The notes under the pieces are model-generated. The model was not told where the DNA came from and did no database searches. It saw only the letters and a program-made list of their open reading frames with translations. Source: Bacteroidia bacterium (GTDB lineage: Bacteria > Bacteroidota > Bacteroidia > Bacteroidales > Bacteroidaceae). From it: 56,156 bases of DNA. A program made the position numbers and the translations under genes. Location: contig RZZX01000007.1 of assembly GCA_009929715.1 (NCBI GenBank), positions 1 through 56,156 on the forward strand. Direction: 5' to 3'. This document shows, one piece after another, positions 36,502 to 45,539 of the stretch (within the stretch, counting starts at the first letter, position 1; the number at the start of each line of letters is the position of its first letter).

Positions 36502-37761
36502 ATGCAAACAATTGACAAATTCAACTTTGCCGGTAAAAAGGCATTTGTTCGCGTTGACTTCAACGTGCCTCTGGATGAAAACTTTAACATTACGGATGAT
36601 AACCGTATACGTGCTGCTCTTCCTACGTTGAAAAAGATCTTGGCTGATGGTGGAAGCATCATTATCGGTTCTCACTTGGGTCGTCCGAAAGGCGTTGCTG
36701 ACAAATTTTCTTTGAAGCACATCGTTAATCACGTATCAGAACTGTTGGGCGTTGATGTACAGTTTGCTAACGACTGTATGGGCGAAGAGGCTTCAGCGAA
36801 AGCTGCAGCTTTGCAACCGGGTGAAGTTCTTTTGCTTGAGAATCTTCGTTTTTATGCAGAAGAAGAGGGTAAGCCAAGAGGGCTTGCAGAAGATGCTTCT
36901 GATGAAGAGAAAGCGGCTGCTAAAAAAGCGATTAAAGAGAGCCAAAAAGAGTTTACTAAGAAGTTGGCTTCTTACGCTGATTGCTATGTGAATGATGCTT
37001 TTGGTACTGCTCACCGTGCACATGCTTCTACCGCTCTTATTGCTAAATATTTCGGAGTGGAAAATAAAATGTTCGGCTTCTTGATGGAGAAAGAGGTGCT
37101 TGCTGTTAATAAAGTATTGAATGATATCCATCGTCCTTTTACTGCTATTATGGGTGGTTCTAAGGTCTCTTCTAAAATTGAAATTATTGAAAACTTATTA
37201 GGCAAGGTTGATAATTTGATTATCACTGGCGGTATGAGCTATACGTTCACTAAAGCATTAGGTGGAAATATCGGCTTATCAATCTGTGAAAATGACAAAT
37301 TAGACTTGGCTCTAGATTTGCTCAAAAAGGCTGAAGAGAAAGGCGTGAAGATGGTTTTGGCTCTTGATGCTAAAGTGGCTGATGCTTTCTCTAACACGGC
37401 TAATACACAGTTCTGCGACGAAAAAGATATTCCTGATGGCTGGCAAGGTCTTGATATCGGTCCGAAGACAATGGCTCTTTTTGCTGATGTTATTAAGAAT
37501 TCTAAAACCATCTTGTGGAATGGCCCGACAGGTGTTTTTGAAATGGACAACTTCAGCGATGGCTCACGTGCTGTTGGCGAGGCGATTGTAGAAGCAACTA
37601 AAAACGGTGCTTTCTCATTAGTTGGTGGCGGTGATTCAGTAGCTTGTGTGAATAAGTTCGGTTTAGCTGATGGCGTTTCGTATGTATCTACTGGTGGTGG
37701 TGCATTGCTTGAAGCTATTGAAGGTAAAATTTTGCCGGGTATTGCTGCTATCAAAGAGTAA
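36502..37761 (+). CDS. pgk: phosphoglycerate kinase
   Basis: Glycolytic ATP-forming kinase, 419 aa. Substrate-site motifs [10 protein letters not shown] (17-26) and GSHLGRPKG (about 58-66), [12 protein letters not shown] (about 166-177), and the nucleotide-site [10 protein letters not shown] (about 340-349) with GGGDSVA near the end. An acidic/lysine-rich insertion (about 120-155) is present, common in Bacteroidetes. Strong codon bias; own promoter and terminator. Confidence 0.98.
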   Translation: MQTIDKFNFAGKKAFVRVDFNVPLDENFNITDDNRIRAALPTLKKILADGGSIIIGSHLGRPKGVADKFSLKHIVNHVSELLGVDVQFANDCMGEEASAKAAALQPGEVLLLENLRFYAEEEGKPRGLAEDASDEEKAAAKKAIKESQKEFTKKLASYADCYVNDAFGTAHRAHASTALIAKYFGVENKMFGFLMEKEVLAVNKVLNDIHRPFTAIMGGSKVSSKIEIIENLLGKVDNLIITGGMSYTFTKALGGNIGLSICENDKLDLALDLLKKAEEKGVKMVLALDAKVADAFSNTANTQFCDEKDIPDGWQGLDIGPKTMALFADVIKNSKTILWNGPTGVFEMDNFSDGSRAVGEAIVEATKNGAFSLVGGGDSVACVNKFGLADGVSYVSTGGGALLEAIEGKILPGIAAIKE

Positions 37762-37783
37762 TAGCTGTTAAATAAATAAATTG

Positions 37784-37822
37784 AAGCGAGGGCGTTCCTT
37801 AAAATAAGGATCGTCCTCGCTT
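37784..37822 (+). terminator. terminator of pgk
   Basis: Stem 37784-37801 with 37805-37822 (AAGCGAGG...CCTCGCTT, two internal non-Watson-Crick positions), then GCTTTATGG. Confidence 0.75.
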
Positions 37823-37904
37823 GCTTTATGGTATTTTTTTGTAATTTTACGTGTCGTAAGAACAGATCGATTAGATCTAATTATAAAATTATACTAGATG
37901 AATT

Positions 37905-40094
37905 ATGACTGAGCAAGTTATTAATGAACAGAGCCTGTCTATCTACTCTTTGCTTAAAAGTAAACGGTTAAAGGAGGCTTTTGTGCAATTGGAGGTTTTT
38001 CTCTCTCAAGTACCCGATTGGGGTCTTCAAAACCGTCTTGACGAGTTAAAAATGTCTTATTCTTACATGCTCCAATACATGGAGCAGGGGGTGGCTGATC
38101 CTTCTCGGGGTGCCCTTTATCAAAGGTTGTTGCGTAACACGTGGGAGCTGGCAGATCAAGTTAAATTGCACCTTTTAGATTCAACCTCTTCTAAACATTA
38201 CCATATAATCCGACGCCAATTGTTATCCGACGACGCTCGGCTTCTTAAATTACAGCAACAAATTACTCTTTTAGAATCGTTCGATGATGATTTTGCTTTG
38301 AGCGATCTCTGGTCTAAAGAGAAGAAACGCGATGTTTTAAATCGGCATGAAGTGGCTTTGAAAGAGGCTTTCTTTTTGATTTGGAGTAATTCGGCTTGGA
38401 CGGTCGAGGATTCGGAAGCAGCCGATAGAATGTTACAGTCAGATCTGCTTCGTGTCAGTGATTTAGCTCCTTTGGTTAGTGCCGTGACGCTGAGTGTGGT
38501 GTCTTGTTTTGACATTCGGAAAGTGCTTTGGCTTTTAGAGGCTTATAGTCATGTAGAGGTTCAGGTTAGTCAGCGAGCATTGGTGGGATTTGTTTGGGTT
38601 TCGATGCTCCATGCAGATCGCATCACGTTTTATCCGGAGATCGGGTATAAGTTGGAGGCTTTGAATGAAATGGTGGCTGTTTCGGATGATTTGATGCGTG
38701 TTTATGGCCAGTTGCTGTTATCGCAAGAGACAGAAAAGATCGATCGCAAGATGCGTGAAGAGATCATTCCTGAGCTGATAAAAAATGTATCTGCTGAGCC
38801 GGAGGTCGATGAGAGCGATGAAGAAGATGAAAAGCTAGATTGGCAAAGAAAACTTGAATCTTCGGGAGTTAGCGATAAGATGATGGAGATGAACGAGCTG
38901 CAAGAAGAAGGGGCTGATGTGTATATGAGCTCTTTTTCTTTTTTGAAAAGCGATCCTTTTTTCAACGAGATACACCATTGGTTCTACACTTTCGACAAGC
39001 TACACTTAGGGGTGGCCGATTTGCTTCAGGGGAGATCTGACAATCAGGCGTCATTGATGGATTTAATTTTAGACTCTGTCATCTTATGCAACAGCGATAA
39101 ATACTCCATGTATTTCACCTTGTTGCAGGTGCCCGAATCTCAAAGAAAACTTCTTTTTGATCAGTTTGCCAAGGAGGATATCAACAAAGAGAGTTTAGAT
39201 ACCGTCCGTCTGACATTGGAAAGAGAGGCTGAGAAGAAGGGGGTGTTTAGCAACCAGTACATCCGTGATTTGTATCGTTTCTTGAAACTGAATCGCTATC
39301 GGTCTGAGTTTAAGGATATTTTTAAGGAGCGCATAAACTTGCACCGTTTGCCTCATTTAAAACCTTATCTGGAAAATGAGAAAACATTCAAGTCGGTTGC
39401 CAATTTTTGTTTCCGAAAAGAGCGGTGGGAAGAGGCTGCTGAACTGTTTAAAGAACAGATTGAGTGGTCTGAGCGTCGGCAGGCTCTCTCTTCAGAGTCT
39501 TATCAGAAACTAGGATATGCTTTACAAAAGTTGAAAAACTACGCCGGAGCTGTTGACTTTTACCAGAAAGCCGATTTAATGGCGCCGGATCATTTATGGA
39601 CCAACCGGCATTTAGCAACTTGTTACCGGCTATTGGCCGATTATGAGTCTGCGTTGACTTATTATAAAAAGGTCGAAGCGGTTCATCCGACTCATAAGCA
39701 GGTTCTGTCTCACATCGGTCATTGTTTAATCAAGTTGGCTCGATACGATGAAGCATTGAACTATTTCTTTAAACTTCACTTCATGGATGACGCTTCCGTT
39801 AAAGCTTTGCGTGGAATAGGGTGGAGCTCCTTCATGCTTTCCAAAAACGAACAAGCGTTGAAGTTTTACGAACGCTTGCTGGCTATTCAACCCTTGATGA
39901 CCGATTATTTGAGTGCCGGGCACGTTGCTTGGTCTATGAATCAGCTAGAGAAGGCTCTTTTATATTACAGAAAAGCGTTAGAATTAGTTGCCGATAGGAC
40001 TGAGTTCTTAAAACTCTTCTATCAAGACGAAGCGCTCTTGATCCAGCGAGGGGTTTCTAAAGACGATATCCCTTTAGTTTTAGAACTGCTATAA
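37905..40094 (+). CDS. large TPR-repeat protein, function unknown
   Basis: 729 aa, no signal peptide, mostly helical and probably cytoplasmic. TPR-like repeats are visible in the C-terminal third: ERWEEAAELFKEQIEWSE, SYQKLGYALQKLKNYAGAVD, LATCYRLLADYESALTYYKK, IGHCLIKLARYDEALNYFF and LEKALLYYRKALELV. A short acidic stretch (VDESDEEDEKLDW, about 305-317) splits the molecule; the N-terminal 450 residues look helical without a named domain. A scaffold or adaptor role is the usual meaning of such repeats. Single gene, terminator after it. Confidence 0.8.
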   Translation: MTEQVINEQSLSIYSLLKSKRLKEAFVQLEVFLSQVPDWGLQNRLDELKMSYSYMLQYMEQGVADPSRGALYQRLLRNTWELADQVKLHLLDSTSSKHYHIIRRQLLSDDARLLKLQQQITLLESFDDDFALSDLWSKEKKRDVLNRHEVALKEAFFLIWSNSAWTVEDSEAADRMLQSDLLRVSDLAPLVSAVTLSVVSCFDIRKVLWLLEAYSHVEVQVSQRALVGFVWVSMLHADRITFYPEIGYKLEALNEMVAVSDDLMRVYGQLLLSQETEKIDRKMREEIIPELIKNVSAEPEVDESDEEDEKLDWQRKLESSGVSDKMMEMNELQEEGADVYMSSFSFLKSDPFFNEIHHWFYTFDKLHLGVADLLQGRSDNQASLMDLILDSVILCNSDKYSMYFTLLQVPESQRKLLFDQFAKEDINKESLDTVRLTLEREAEKKGVFSNQYIRDLYRFLKLNRYRSEFKDIFKERINLHRLPHLKPYLENEKTFKSVANFCFRKERWEEAAELFKEQIEWSERRQALSSESYQKLGYALQKLKNYAGAVDFYQKADLMAPDHLWTNRHLATCYRLLADYESALTYYKKVEAVHPTHKQVLSHIGHCLIKLARYDEALNYFFKLHFMDDASVKALRGIGWSSFMLSKNEQALKFYERLLAIQPLMTDYLSAGHVAWSMNQLEKALLYYRKALELVADRTEFLKLFYQDEALLIQRGVSKDDIPLVLELL

Positions 40095-40111
40095 TTTTTT
40101 TTGAATGGTTG

Positions 40112-40154
40112 CTTTGTGGTATGCAGAATTGGTTCTGTATACCACAAAGTGTTT
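40112..40154 (+). terminator. terminator of the TPR gene
   Basis: 17-bp stem 40112-40128 / 40133-40149 with one mismatch and a four-base loop, followed by TGTTTTT. Confidence 0.85.
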
Positions 40155-40167
40155 TTGAGAAGCAGTT

Positions 40168-40506
40168 TCAGCTTCGGATAAAATGTTTCATTTCAGGGGG
40201 TATTTCCATGGATAGTTCTACCAATCCGGCCACCTTTCCATCTTTAAACCAAGCTGTTTGATAAATCATTTTTTTGACACTTCCTTTTTCAATGGTGTAC
40301 GCATTGGATCCTCCTGAGGCTAGTAATTCTTTAATCTTTTCCTGCGAGGTGGGTGCGTGACAATTAAATAAGTTTTGTCCGATGAGAGAGCCATATTTCT
40401 CGAATGTTTTTTGCGCTTTCTCATTCATAAAGAGAATGATTCCTTCGGCGTTACAGACTGTAACGGCACAATTCATGGTCTTGGCCCATTCGTATCCTTG
40501 TTCCAT
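40168..40506 (-). CDS. stand-alone PAS domain protein
   Basis: 112 aa comprising little more than one PAS sensor domain: VTVCNAEGIILFMNEKAQKT (about 15-35), then LIGQNLFNCHAPTSQEKIKE (about 41-60), and the beta-strand block KMIYQTAWFKDGKVAGLVEL. No output domain (kinase, HTH, GGDEF) is fused or adjacent. The NCH..SQEKI helix resembles PAS domains of the DUF438 type, where a His/Cys near this position can bind a ligand. Cytoplasmic. Partner unknown. Confidence 0.8.
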   Translation of the reverse strand: MEQGYEWAKTMNCAVTVCNAEGIILFMNEKAQKTFEKYGSLIGQNLFNCHAPTSQEKIKELLASGGSNAYTIEKGSVKKMIYQTAWFKDGKVAGLVELSMEIPPEMKHFIRS

Positions 40507-40688
40507 AGTTTTATATTAAAAATTAATAAGTCAGTGTTCCGGTGATTAACTTGAGAAAAAAGTTGGTCGATAACAATGTGATAAGAAGCATTTAGCATAA
40601 CCAGATTTTCAGGAGAATATTAGTTCGGTTAAAAACTTAGCCAAGGGGAATGACCTAAGAGAAGAAAGACAATGCTTGATTAAGTTTG

Positions 40689-40762
40689 TGGAGCATATCG
40701 GACTCGAACCGATCACCTCGACACTGCCAGTGTCGCACTCTAGCCAGATGAGCTAATGCCCC
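40689..40762 (-). tRNA. tRNA-Ala (anticodon GGC)
   Basis: Folds as a full cloverleaf on the minus strand: acceptor GGGGCAT/ATGCTCC, anticodon stem CGACA/TGTCG with loop CTGGCAG (anticodon GGC), T-loop TTCGAGT, discriminator A. The acceptor has the G3-U70 pair that marks alanine tRNAs. The CCA end is not encoded. Confidence 0.96.
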
Positions 40763-40803
40763 TTATTGAATTCGTTCGCAGAGATTTCTCTCTTTTGGTG
40801 CGG

Positions 40804-40811
40804 CAAATATA
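40804..40811 (-). promoter_or_regulatory. -7 promoter element of tRNA-Ala (TATATTTG)
   Basis: Minus strand TATATTTG at 40811-40804, 42 bases before the mature 5' end. Confidence 0.5.
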
Positions 40812-40834
40812 ACGGATAATTCTGAAATAATTGC

Positions 40835-40842
40835 TATGTTTG
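40835..40842 (+). promoter_or_regulatory. -7 promoter element (TATGTTTG) of DUF4286-ruvC
   Basis: Exact TAnnTTTG match 27 bases before the ATG at 40870. Confidence 0.55.
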
Positions 40843-40869
40843 CGTAAATAAAAAAACAATTAAGTTAAA

Positions 40870-41172
40870 ATGCTGATTTACAATATTACGTATCAAGTAG
40901 ACGATGAGATTCATGATCATTTCTTGGTTTGGATGAAAGAGTGTTTAATTCCAGAGGTGGAGCAAAAAGGGGTTTTAAAATCGCCACGAATTTGTAGAGT
41001 GTTGAGTCACCGTGATGAAGGAAGCTGCTATTCATTGCAGTGGGAAGTTGAAAATAGCACGGTACTTCATCGTTGGCACTTGGAGCAGGGGATGCACCTT
41101 AATGAAGAGTTGGGAAAGATCTTTAAGCAAAAGGTTGTGGGCTTTCCTACTTTAATGGAGGTGGTAGAGTGA
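40870..41172 (+). CDS. DUF4286 family protein
   Basis: 100-aa protein beginning [20 protein letters not shown], with the family's [10 protein letters not shown] and a ferredoxin-like alpha-beta pattern resembling small dimeric monooxygenase-type folds. Cytoplasmic, function unknown. Its stop codon overlaps the GTG start of ruvC (GTGA), so they are translationally coupled, a common pairing in Bacteroidales. Confidence 0.85.
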   Translation: MLIYNITYQVDDEIHDHFLVWMKECLIPEVEQKGVLKSPRICRVLSHRDEGSCYSLQWEVENSTVLHRWHLEQGMHLNEELGKIFKQKVVGFPTLMEVVE

Positions 41173-41738
41173 TTCAACCGGTCAAAGAGAAGATTATTTT
41201 AGGTATCGACCCCGGAACGACCATCATGGGGTATGGGGTACTCAGAGTGGTAGGTACGAAGGCGGAAATGGTGGCTATGGGCATCATTGATTTGCGTAAG
41301 TTCGCCAATCATTATCTGAAGTTGCGTCATATTCATGAACGGGTCTTGGGGCTGATAGAGAGTTACCTGCCCGATGAGTTGGCTATCGAAGCACCTTTTT
41401 TTGGAAAAAACGTGCAATCGATGTTGAAGCTCGGAAGGGCGCAGGGGGTGGCTATGGCTGCGGCTTTGATTCGGGATATCCCGATAACGGAGTATGCTCC
41501 TTTAAAGATTAAAATGGCGATAACCGGTAGTGGACAGGCTACCAAAGAGCAGGTGGCCGATATGCTGCAACGCATGCTGCGATTTCCTAAGGAGGAGATG
41601 CCTACCTTCTTGGATGCCACCGATGGGTTGGCGGCGGCCTATTGTCACTATCTTCAGATGGGCCGACCGGAGGCGCAAAAAGGCTATGGCAGTTGGAAGG
41701 ATTTTATGTCTAAAAATCCTGATCGAGTAAAGAAATAG
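41169..41738 (+). CDS. ruvC: Holliday junction resolvase RuvC
   Basis: 189 aa, RNase H-fold endonuclease that cuts Holliday junctions with RuvAB. Catalytic acids are in [10 protein letters not shown] (Asp14), [11 protein letters not shown] (Glu) and [14 protein letters not shown] (Asp pair). GTG start overlapping DUF4286. ruvA/ruvB are not in the window. Confidence 0.96.
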   Translation: MIQPVKEKIILGIDPGTTIMGYGVLRVVGTKAEMVAMGIIDLRKFANHYLKLRHIHERVLGLIESYLPDELAIEAPFFGKNVQSMLKLGRAQGVAMAAALIRDIPITEYAPLKIKMAITGSGQATKEQVADMLQRMLRFPKEEMPTFLDATDGLAAAYCHYLQMGRPEAQKGYGSWKDFMSKNPDRVKK

Positions 41739-41816
41739 GCCTTTTATGGAGGCTCTTTTCGGCTCTCGTTTTTCAATCGTAAATGGTTCGTTTAACTGAA
41801 TAATATGTAAGGTGAT

Positions 41817-43817
41817 ATGGGAACAAATTATTTGGCAATAGTAGGGGTGGTCTCTGCTGCAACTATCATGAGTTGTGCATCGACCAAGAAGGATTACAAC
41901 TCTTTTGAACTTTATCCGGTTCCTTCCGGTAATCTTATTGAGATGGTGTATCATAAAAATGCGACCACGTTTACCGTGTGGTCGCCTGTGGCCGATGAGG
42001 TGCGGGTGATGCTTTATGATGCGGCCGAAGGGGGGCATGCTTACACAACTGTTCCGATGACGCACCAAGAGGATGGTACGTGGACGGCCACTGTGAGCAA
42101 AGATTTGATGGGAAAGTTTTACACGTTTAATGTGAAGGTAAACGACCAATGGTTGGGTGATACCCCCGGATTGAATGCGCGTGCAGTGGGAGTGAATGGC
42201 AAACGGGCGGCTATCATCGACTGGAAGGAGACTGATCCTGATGGTTGGGAGGCTGATCAACGGCCACCATTGAAGTCGCCTGCTGATATAATCTTGTATG
42301 AGATGCACCACCGCGACTTTTCGATCGACTCAACTGCCGGTGTAAAGAACCGTGGCAAGTTCTTGGCACTGACTGAGCATGCAACGAAGAGTCCCGATAG
42401 CTTGGCTACCGGTATTGATCACCTCAAAGAGTTGGGGGTAACACATGTGCATCTTTTACCTTCGTTCGACTATGCTTCGATTGATGAAACGAAGTTGAAG
42501 GAGAATAAATATAATTGGGGGTATGATCCTAAAAACTACAATGTGCCCGACGGCTCTTATGCTACCGATCCGTATAACCCGGTGACCCGTATTAAGGAGT
42601 TTAAACAGATGGTTCAAAGCCTTCATAAAGCAGGTATTCGTGTGGTGATGGATGTGGTGTATAACCATACGTTTAATGCCGCTGAAAGTCCTTTCGAACG
42701 CACTGTCCCTGGTTATTTCTACCGCCACAAGTCCGATAGTACCTTGGCCAATGGGTCTGGGTGTGGCAATGAAACGGCTAGTGAACGACCGATGATGCGT
42801 AAGTTTATGGTAGAGTCGGTGGTTTATTGGGCCAAGGAGTATCATGTGGATGGTTTCCGTTTCGATTTGATGGGGATACATGACATTGAGACGATGAATG
42901 AAATTCGGCGTGCACTCAATGAGGTCGATCCTTCTATCTGTATTTATGGTGAAGGTTGGGCAGCCGAGGCGCCTCAGTATCCTACCGATAGTTTGGCTAT
43001 GAAAGTCAATACGCATAAGATGCCAGGCATTGCTGCTTTCTCTGACGAGTTGCGTGATGCTCTTCGCGGCCCTTTCAACGACAATCATAAAGGGGCTTTT
43101 CTTGCTGGATTGCCCGGGTCGGAGATGAGTGTTAAGTTTGGTATTGTGGGAGGGATCAGTCACCCACAAGTGAAAAATGATTCGGTCAATTACAGTCAGA
43201 AAGCTTGGCCCTTACAGCCTACTCAGGTGATTAATTATGTCTCTTGTCACGATGATATGTGTTTAGTAGACCGTCTGAATAGCTCCATACCTGGTGTGAC
43301 TCCTGAGGTCTTGAAACGCTTGGATAAATTGGCACAAACCATCGTTTTAACTTCTCAAGGTATTCCATTCATTTATGCTGGTGAGGAGGTGATGCGCGAT
43401 AAGAAGGGGGTGCACAATAGTTACGAGAGTCCGGATGCTATCAATGCCATTGATTGGCGAAGGAAGGCTTTAAATAATGATGTTTTTAATTACTACAAAC
43501 AGTTGATAACTCTGCGTAAGTCGCATCCGGCTTTTCGTATGGGTGATGCCGATATGGTGCGTAAGCATCTGGAGTTTTTACCGGTCGACGGTGATAATCT
43601 GATCGCCTATCGGTTGAAAGGATTTGCCAACGGCGATCGTTGGAGCACGATTATTGTGGCTTTTAACGCTCGTCCTGTAGCTGCCAAGCTGAAGATTCCG
43701 GCCGGAAGATACACCATCGTTTGTCACAACAGTCAGATTAGTTTATTAGGACTTGGTACTGTTTACGGCGCAGAAGCCACTGTGGCACCGCAATCGGCTT
43801 TGATTATCTTCCAATAG
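41817..43817 (+). CDS. pulA: type I pullulanase, GH13, lipoprotein
   Basis: Debranching enzyme for alpha-1,6 links of pullulan or starch. 666 aa with a lipobox (TIMSC, Cys near residue 21), so it is lipid-anchored, then a CBM48-type N-domain (about 45-130), and the GH13 barrel with the pullulanase signature YNWGYDPKNYNVP (about 240-252), DVVYNHT, DGFRFDLMG with the nucleophile, YGEGWAAEAP with the acid/base Glu, and SCHDDMCL. C-terminal beta domain to the end. Complements the SusA-like enzyme at 20947 although not adjacent. Confidence 0.94.
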   Translation: MGTNYLAIVGVVSAATIMSCASTKKDYNSFELYPVPSGNLIEMVYHKNATTFTVWSPVADEVRVMLYDAAEGGHAYTTVPMTHQEDGTWTATVSKDLMGKFYTFNVKVNDQWLGDTPGLNARAVGVNGKRAAIIDWKETDPDGWEADQRPPLKSPADIILYEMHHRDFSIDSTAGVKNRGKFLALTEHATKSPDSLATGIDHLKELGVTHVHLLPSFDYASIDETKLKENKYNWGYDPKNYNVPDGSYATDPYNPVTRIKEFKQMVQSLHKAGIRVVMDVVYNHTFNAAESPFERTVPGYFYRHKSDSTLANGSGCGNETASERPMMRKFMVESVVYWAKEYHVDGFRFDLMGIHDIETMNEIRRALNEVDPSICIYGEGWAAEAPQYPTDSLAMKVNTHKMPGIAAFSDELRDALRGPFNDNHKGAFLAGLPGSEMSVKFGIVGGISHPQVKNDSVNYSQKAWPLQPTQVINYVSCHDDMCLVDRLNSSIPGVTPEVLKRLDKLAQTIVLTSQGIPFIYAGEEVMRDKKGVHNSYESPDAINAIDWRRKALNNDVFNYYKQLITLRKSHPAFRMGDADMVRKHLEFLPVDGDNLIAYRLKGFANGDRWSTIIVAFNARPVAAKLKIPAGRYTIVCHNSQISLLGLGTVYGAEATVAPQSALIIFQ

Positions 43818-44265
43818 CCTTTTAAGGAGCCTTTTGAAGCTTTGAAGTGAACAGAGAGTCTTTTTGGTTAAAAATCAACGCCGCAAGGGTTAATTATCTG
43901 TGTCTCTTTTATCTTTTCAGCCAGATTGGTGAAGTGTAAACTTCACCAATCTGGCTGAAAAGGGTTTATGTTCAAAGCTTTGTTGGTTTTCGGATCAAGA
44001 CGAAAAGTATGTGGGTGACAAACGTTAAACACAAAGCTTCGAAGCACTCCACATATCAATAAGTGACAGATATTAATTGAAATAGAATGTTTTACGAAAA
44101 GATATTATCATATTACGAAAGCGCAAACGACCGTACAATTTAACATATCCCCAGGGTTTCCGGACTGATCCGGTTTATGTTCAAAGCTTTGTTGGCTTTC
44201 TCTTATTTAGATGGTGTCAATGAGAGATCTGTTTTAGCTTCTAGTTTGAAGAGTGGCTAATTAAT
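43818..44265. repeat. gap with a 23-bp hairpin and a duplicated 24-mer
   Basis: A perfect 23-bp stem (43913-43935 with 43940-43962, loop GTAA) has no T run on either strand. A 24-base sequence beginning GGTTTATGTTCAAAGC occurs at 43963-43986, directly after the hairpin, and again at 44172-44195, directly after a small CCGGA/TCCGG stem. The 185 bases between the copies are AT-rich and non-coding. No gene seen. Confidence 0.7.
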
Positions 44266-44309
44266 AAAACAGAAAGCCGATAATCAATTGATTATCGGCT
44301 TTCTGTTTT
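44266..44309 (-). terminator. 44-bp perfect palindrome, terminator of tRNA-Trp
   Basis: 22-base arms (44266-44287, 44288-44309) on AAAACAGAAAGCCGATAATC, complementary without a spacer. It lies 2 bases after the tRNA on the minus strand; the tail is TTTT. Confidence 0.85.
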
Positions 44310-44311
44310 GG

Positions 44312-44384
44312 CACGGGAGGAGAGGCTCGAACTCCCGACACCCGGTTTTGGAGACCGGTGCTCTACCAACTGAGCTACTCCCGT
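44312..44384 (-). tRNA. tRNA-Trp (anticodon CCA)
   Basis: Cloverleaf on the minus strand: acceptor ACGGGAG/CTCCCGT, D-arm GCTC...GAGC, anticodon stem CCGGT/ACCGG with loop CTCCAAA, T-loop TTCGAGC, discriminator G as expected for tryptophan. CCA is not encoded. Confidence 0.96.
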
Positions 44385-44449
44385 ATTTGCGAATGCAAAG
44401 GTAGTAGAATATTTTTTATCTGCAAGCAGTTGGTCGAAAATTTTTTCAA

Positions 44450-44806
44450 CTATTTTATTTTTTTCCATTCGTCGGCTTTGAAACCAACTAATACAGAGTG
44501 AGTTGTTATTAGTAATGGGCGTTTCACGAGTTTACCGTTCGAAGCCAATAACGCTATTTGCTCCTCTTCGCTGAGGCTTGGTAGGCGTTCTTTGAGATTT
44601 AATTCTTTGTAAATCAGTCCGCTAGTGTTGAAAAACTTCTTAATAGGAAGCTTACTTCGGTCTATCCAAATCTTTAGTTCTTCTATGGTTGGTCGCTCTT
44701 CAACGATTAAGCGAGGGGTGTGCAACACTTGGTTGTCGGTAAGCCATTTCTTTGCCTTTTGGCAGGTGCTGCATCCGGGATAATATAAAAAAAGAGGTTG
44801 TTCCAT
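44450..44806 (-). CDS. ArsC/Spx/YffB-family thioredoxin-fold protein
   Basis: 118 aa, arsenate-reductase-like thioredoxin fold with CSTC at residues 12-15 (YYPGCSTCQKAKKWL) and LLASNGKLVKRPLLIT near 87-102, the family's conserved RPL/I site. In Firmicutes relatives act as Spx regulators; in other bacteria many are of unknown use. No arsenic genes (arsB, arsR) are adjacent, so arsenate reduction is not supported by context. 11 bases downstream of the glycosylase-like gene. Confidence 0.85.
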   Translation of the reverse strand: MEQPLFLYYPGCSTCQKAKKWLTDNQVLHTPRLIVEERPTIEELKIWIDRSKLPIKKFFNTSGLIYKELNLKERLPSLSEEEQIALLASNGKLVKRPLLITTHSVLVGFKADEWKKIK

Positions 44807-44817
44807 TATTCTAAGTA

Positions 44818-45393
44818 TTAAAGGAGTTCTAAATCTTGAAACATCAGTCGGTATAGTGCCGCTTTTTTATCAAGTGCTAATGGGTAAGCACGGGATGAAG
44901 AGGGCATGCGATACAGTCGCATCGGCCGACCGTCAAAGAGAAATTCCGAGAAGTTGCCGATAGCAGGCTCTGCTACCTCAAATTGTTCACGAAGAGTGTC
45001 CGTCGCTTTTTGTCCGGTAGTCACTATGGCCCGGCAAGCAGGCAGTTGCCTAAGCAGTGATGGTATATGGGTAGGCTCTACTATTTCGAGGTATTTATCT
45101 GAGGCGTTATCTTGCAAGCGACGTATCCGCAGTGCGGTATCAAAAAGTGCCACTCCCTTCTCTTCTAGAAAGGCTGTTAAACGATCTTTGCAGAAAGCCT
45201 TCCGACTGTTGTCGAGAAAGTGTGATTTATCTTTAAAGAAGAGAAGCCCCATGATGCGCCACATATCGTTGTTCAGGTTGGGGTAATAAAATGGCATCGA
45301 CCACCGTTTCTTTTGCGGTGGAAAACTGCCGAGCATCAACAGGCTACTTTGCGTTGGCAAGAATGGCTCTAAGGGGTGATCTTCTATTATCAT
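44818..45393 (-). CDS. uracil-DNA glycosylase-family protein
   Basis: 191 aa with LMLGSFPPQKKRWSMPFYYP (about 19-38), a motif A of the Mug/family-2-like uracil-DNA glycosylases in which the first Pro-rich loop contacts DNA, VTTGQKATDTLREQF (about 122-136) and a C-terminal LYRMPSSSRAYPL (about 157-170) equivalent to motif B with Ser/Pro. Predicted cytoplasmic repair or base-processing enzyme; substrate base not determined. Transcribed with the ArsC-like gene. Confidence 0.75.
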   Translation of the reverse strand: MIIEDHPLEPFLPTQSSLLMLGSFPPQKKRWSMPFYYPNLNNDMWRIMGLLFFKDKSHFLDNSRKAFCKDRLTAFLEEKGVALFDTALRIRRLQDNASDKYLEIVEPTHIPSLLRQLPACRAIVTTGQKATDTLREQFEVAEPAIGNFSEFLFDGRPMRLYRMPSSSRAYPLALDKKAALYRLMFQDLELL

Positions 45394-45506
45394 GAGTCTT
45401 TTGTCGTTTTTACAAAGATAAATACTCTCTACGATGAATTGTCTTTTTGATGGCTAATAATTGAAATTATTTTGTTTTTTGCGGTGAATATCTCTTCTTT
45501 TTTAAC

Positions 45507-45514
45507 TATTTTTG
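45507..45514 (+). promoter_or_regulatory. -7 promoter element (TATTTTTG) of the DUF5020-permease pair
   Basis: TATTTTTG matches TAnnTTTG and lies 26 bases before the ATG at 45540. Confidence 0.55.
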
Positions 45515-45539
45515 CAGCTTATTAAAAAATGTATATCAT

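Noticed and set aside
41502..42311. 269-codon frame on the minus strand
   Set aside because: Spans the ruvC end and pullulanase start, both well supported; His/Arg-rich shadow product.
43913..43962. CRISPR repeat or IS terminal repeat
   Set aside because: Only one long hairpin and two copies of a 24-mer, with no array, spacers, transposase or target-site duplication visible.
44450..44806. Arsenic resistance locus
   Set aside because: The ArsC-like protein stands beside a DNA glycosylase-like gene; no arsR, arsB or acr3 genes, so resistance is unsupported.
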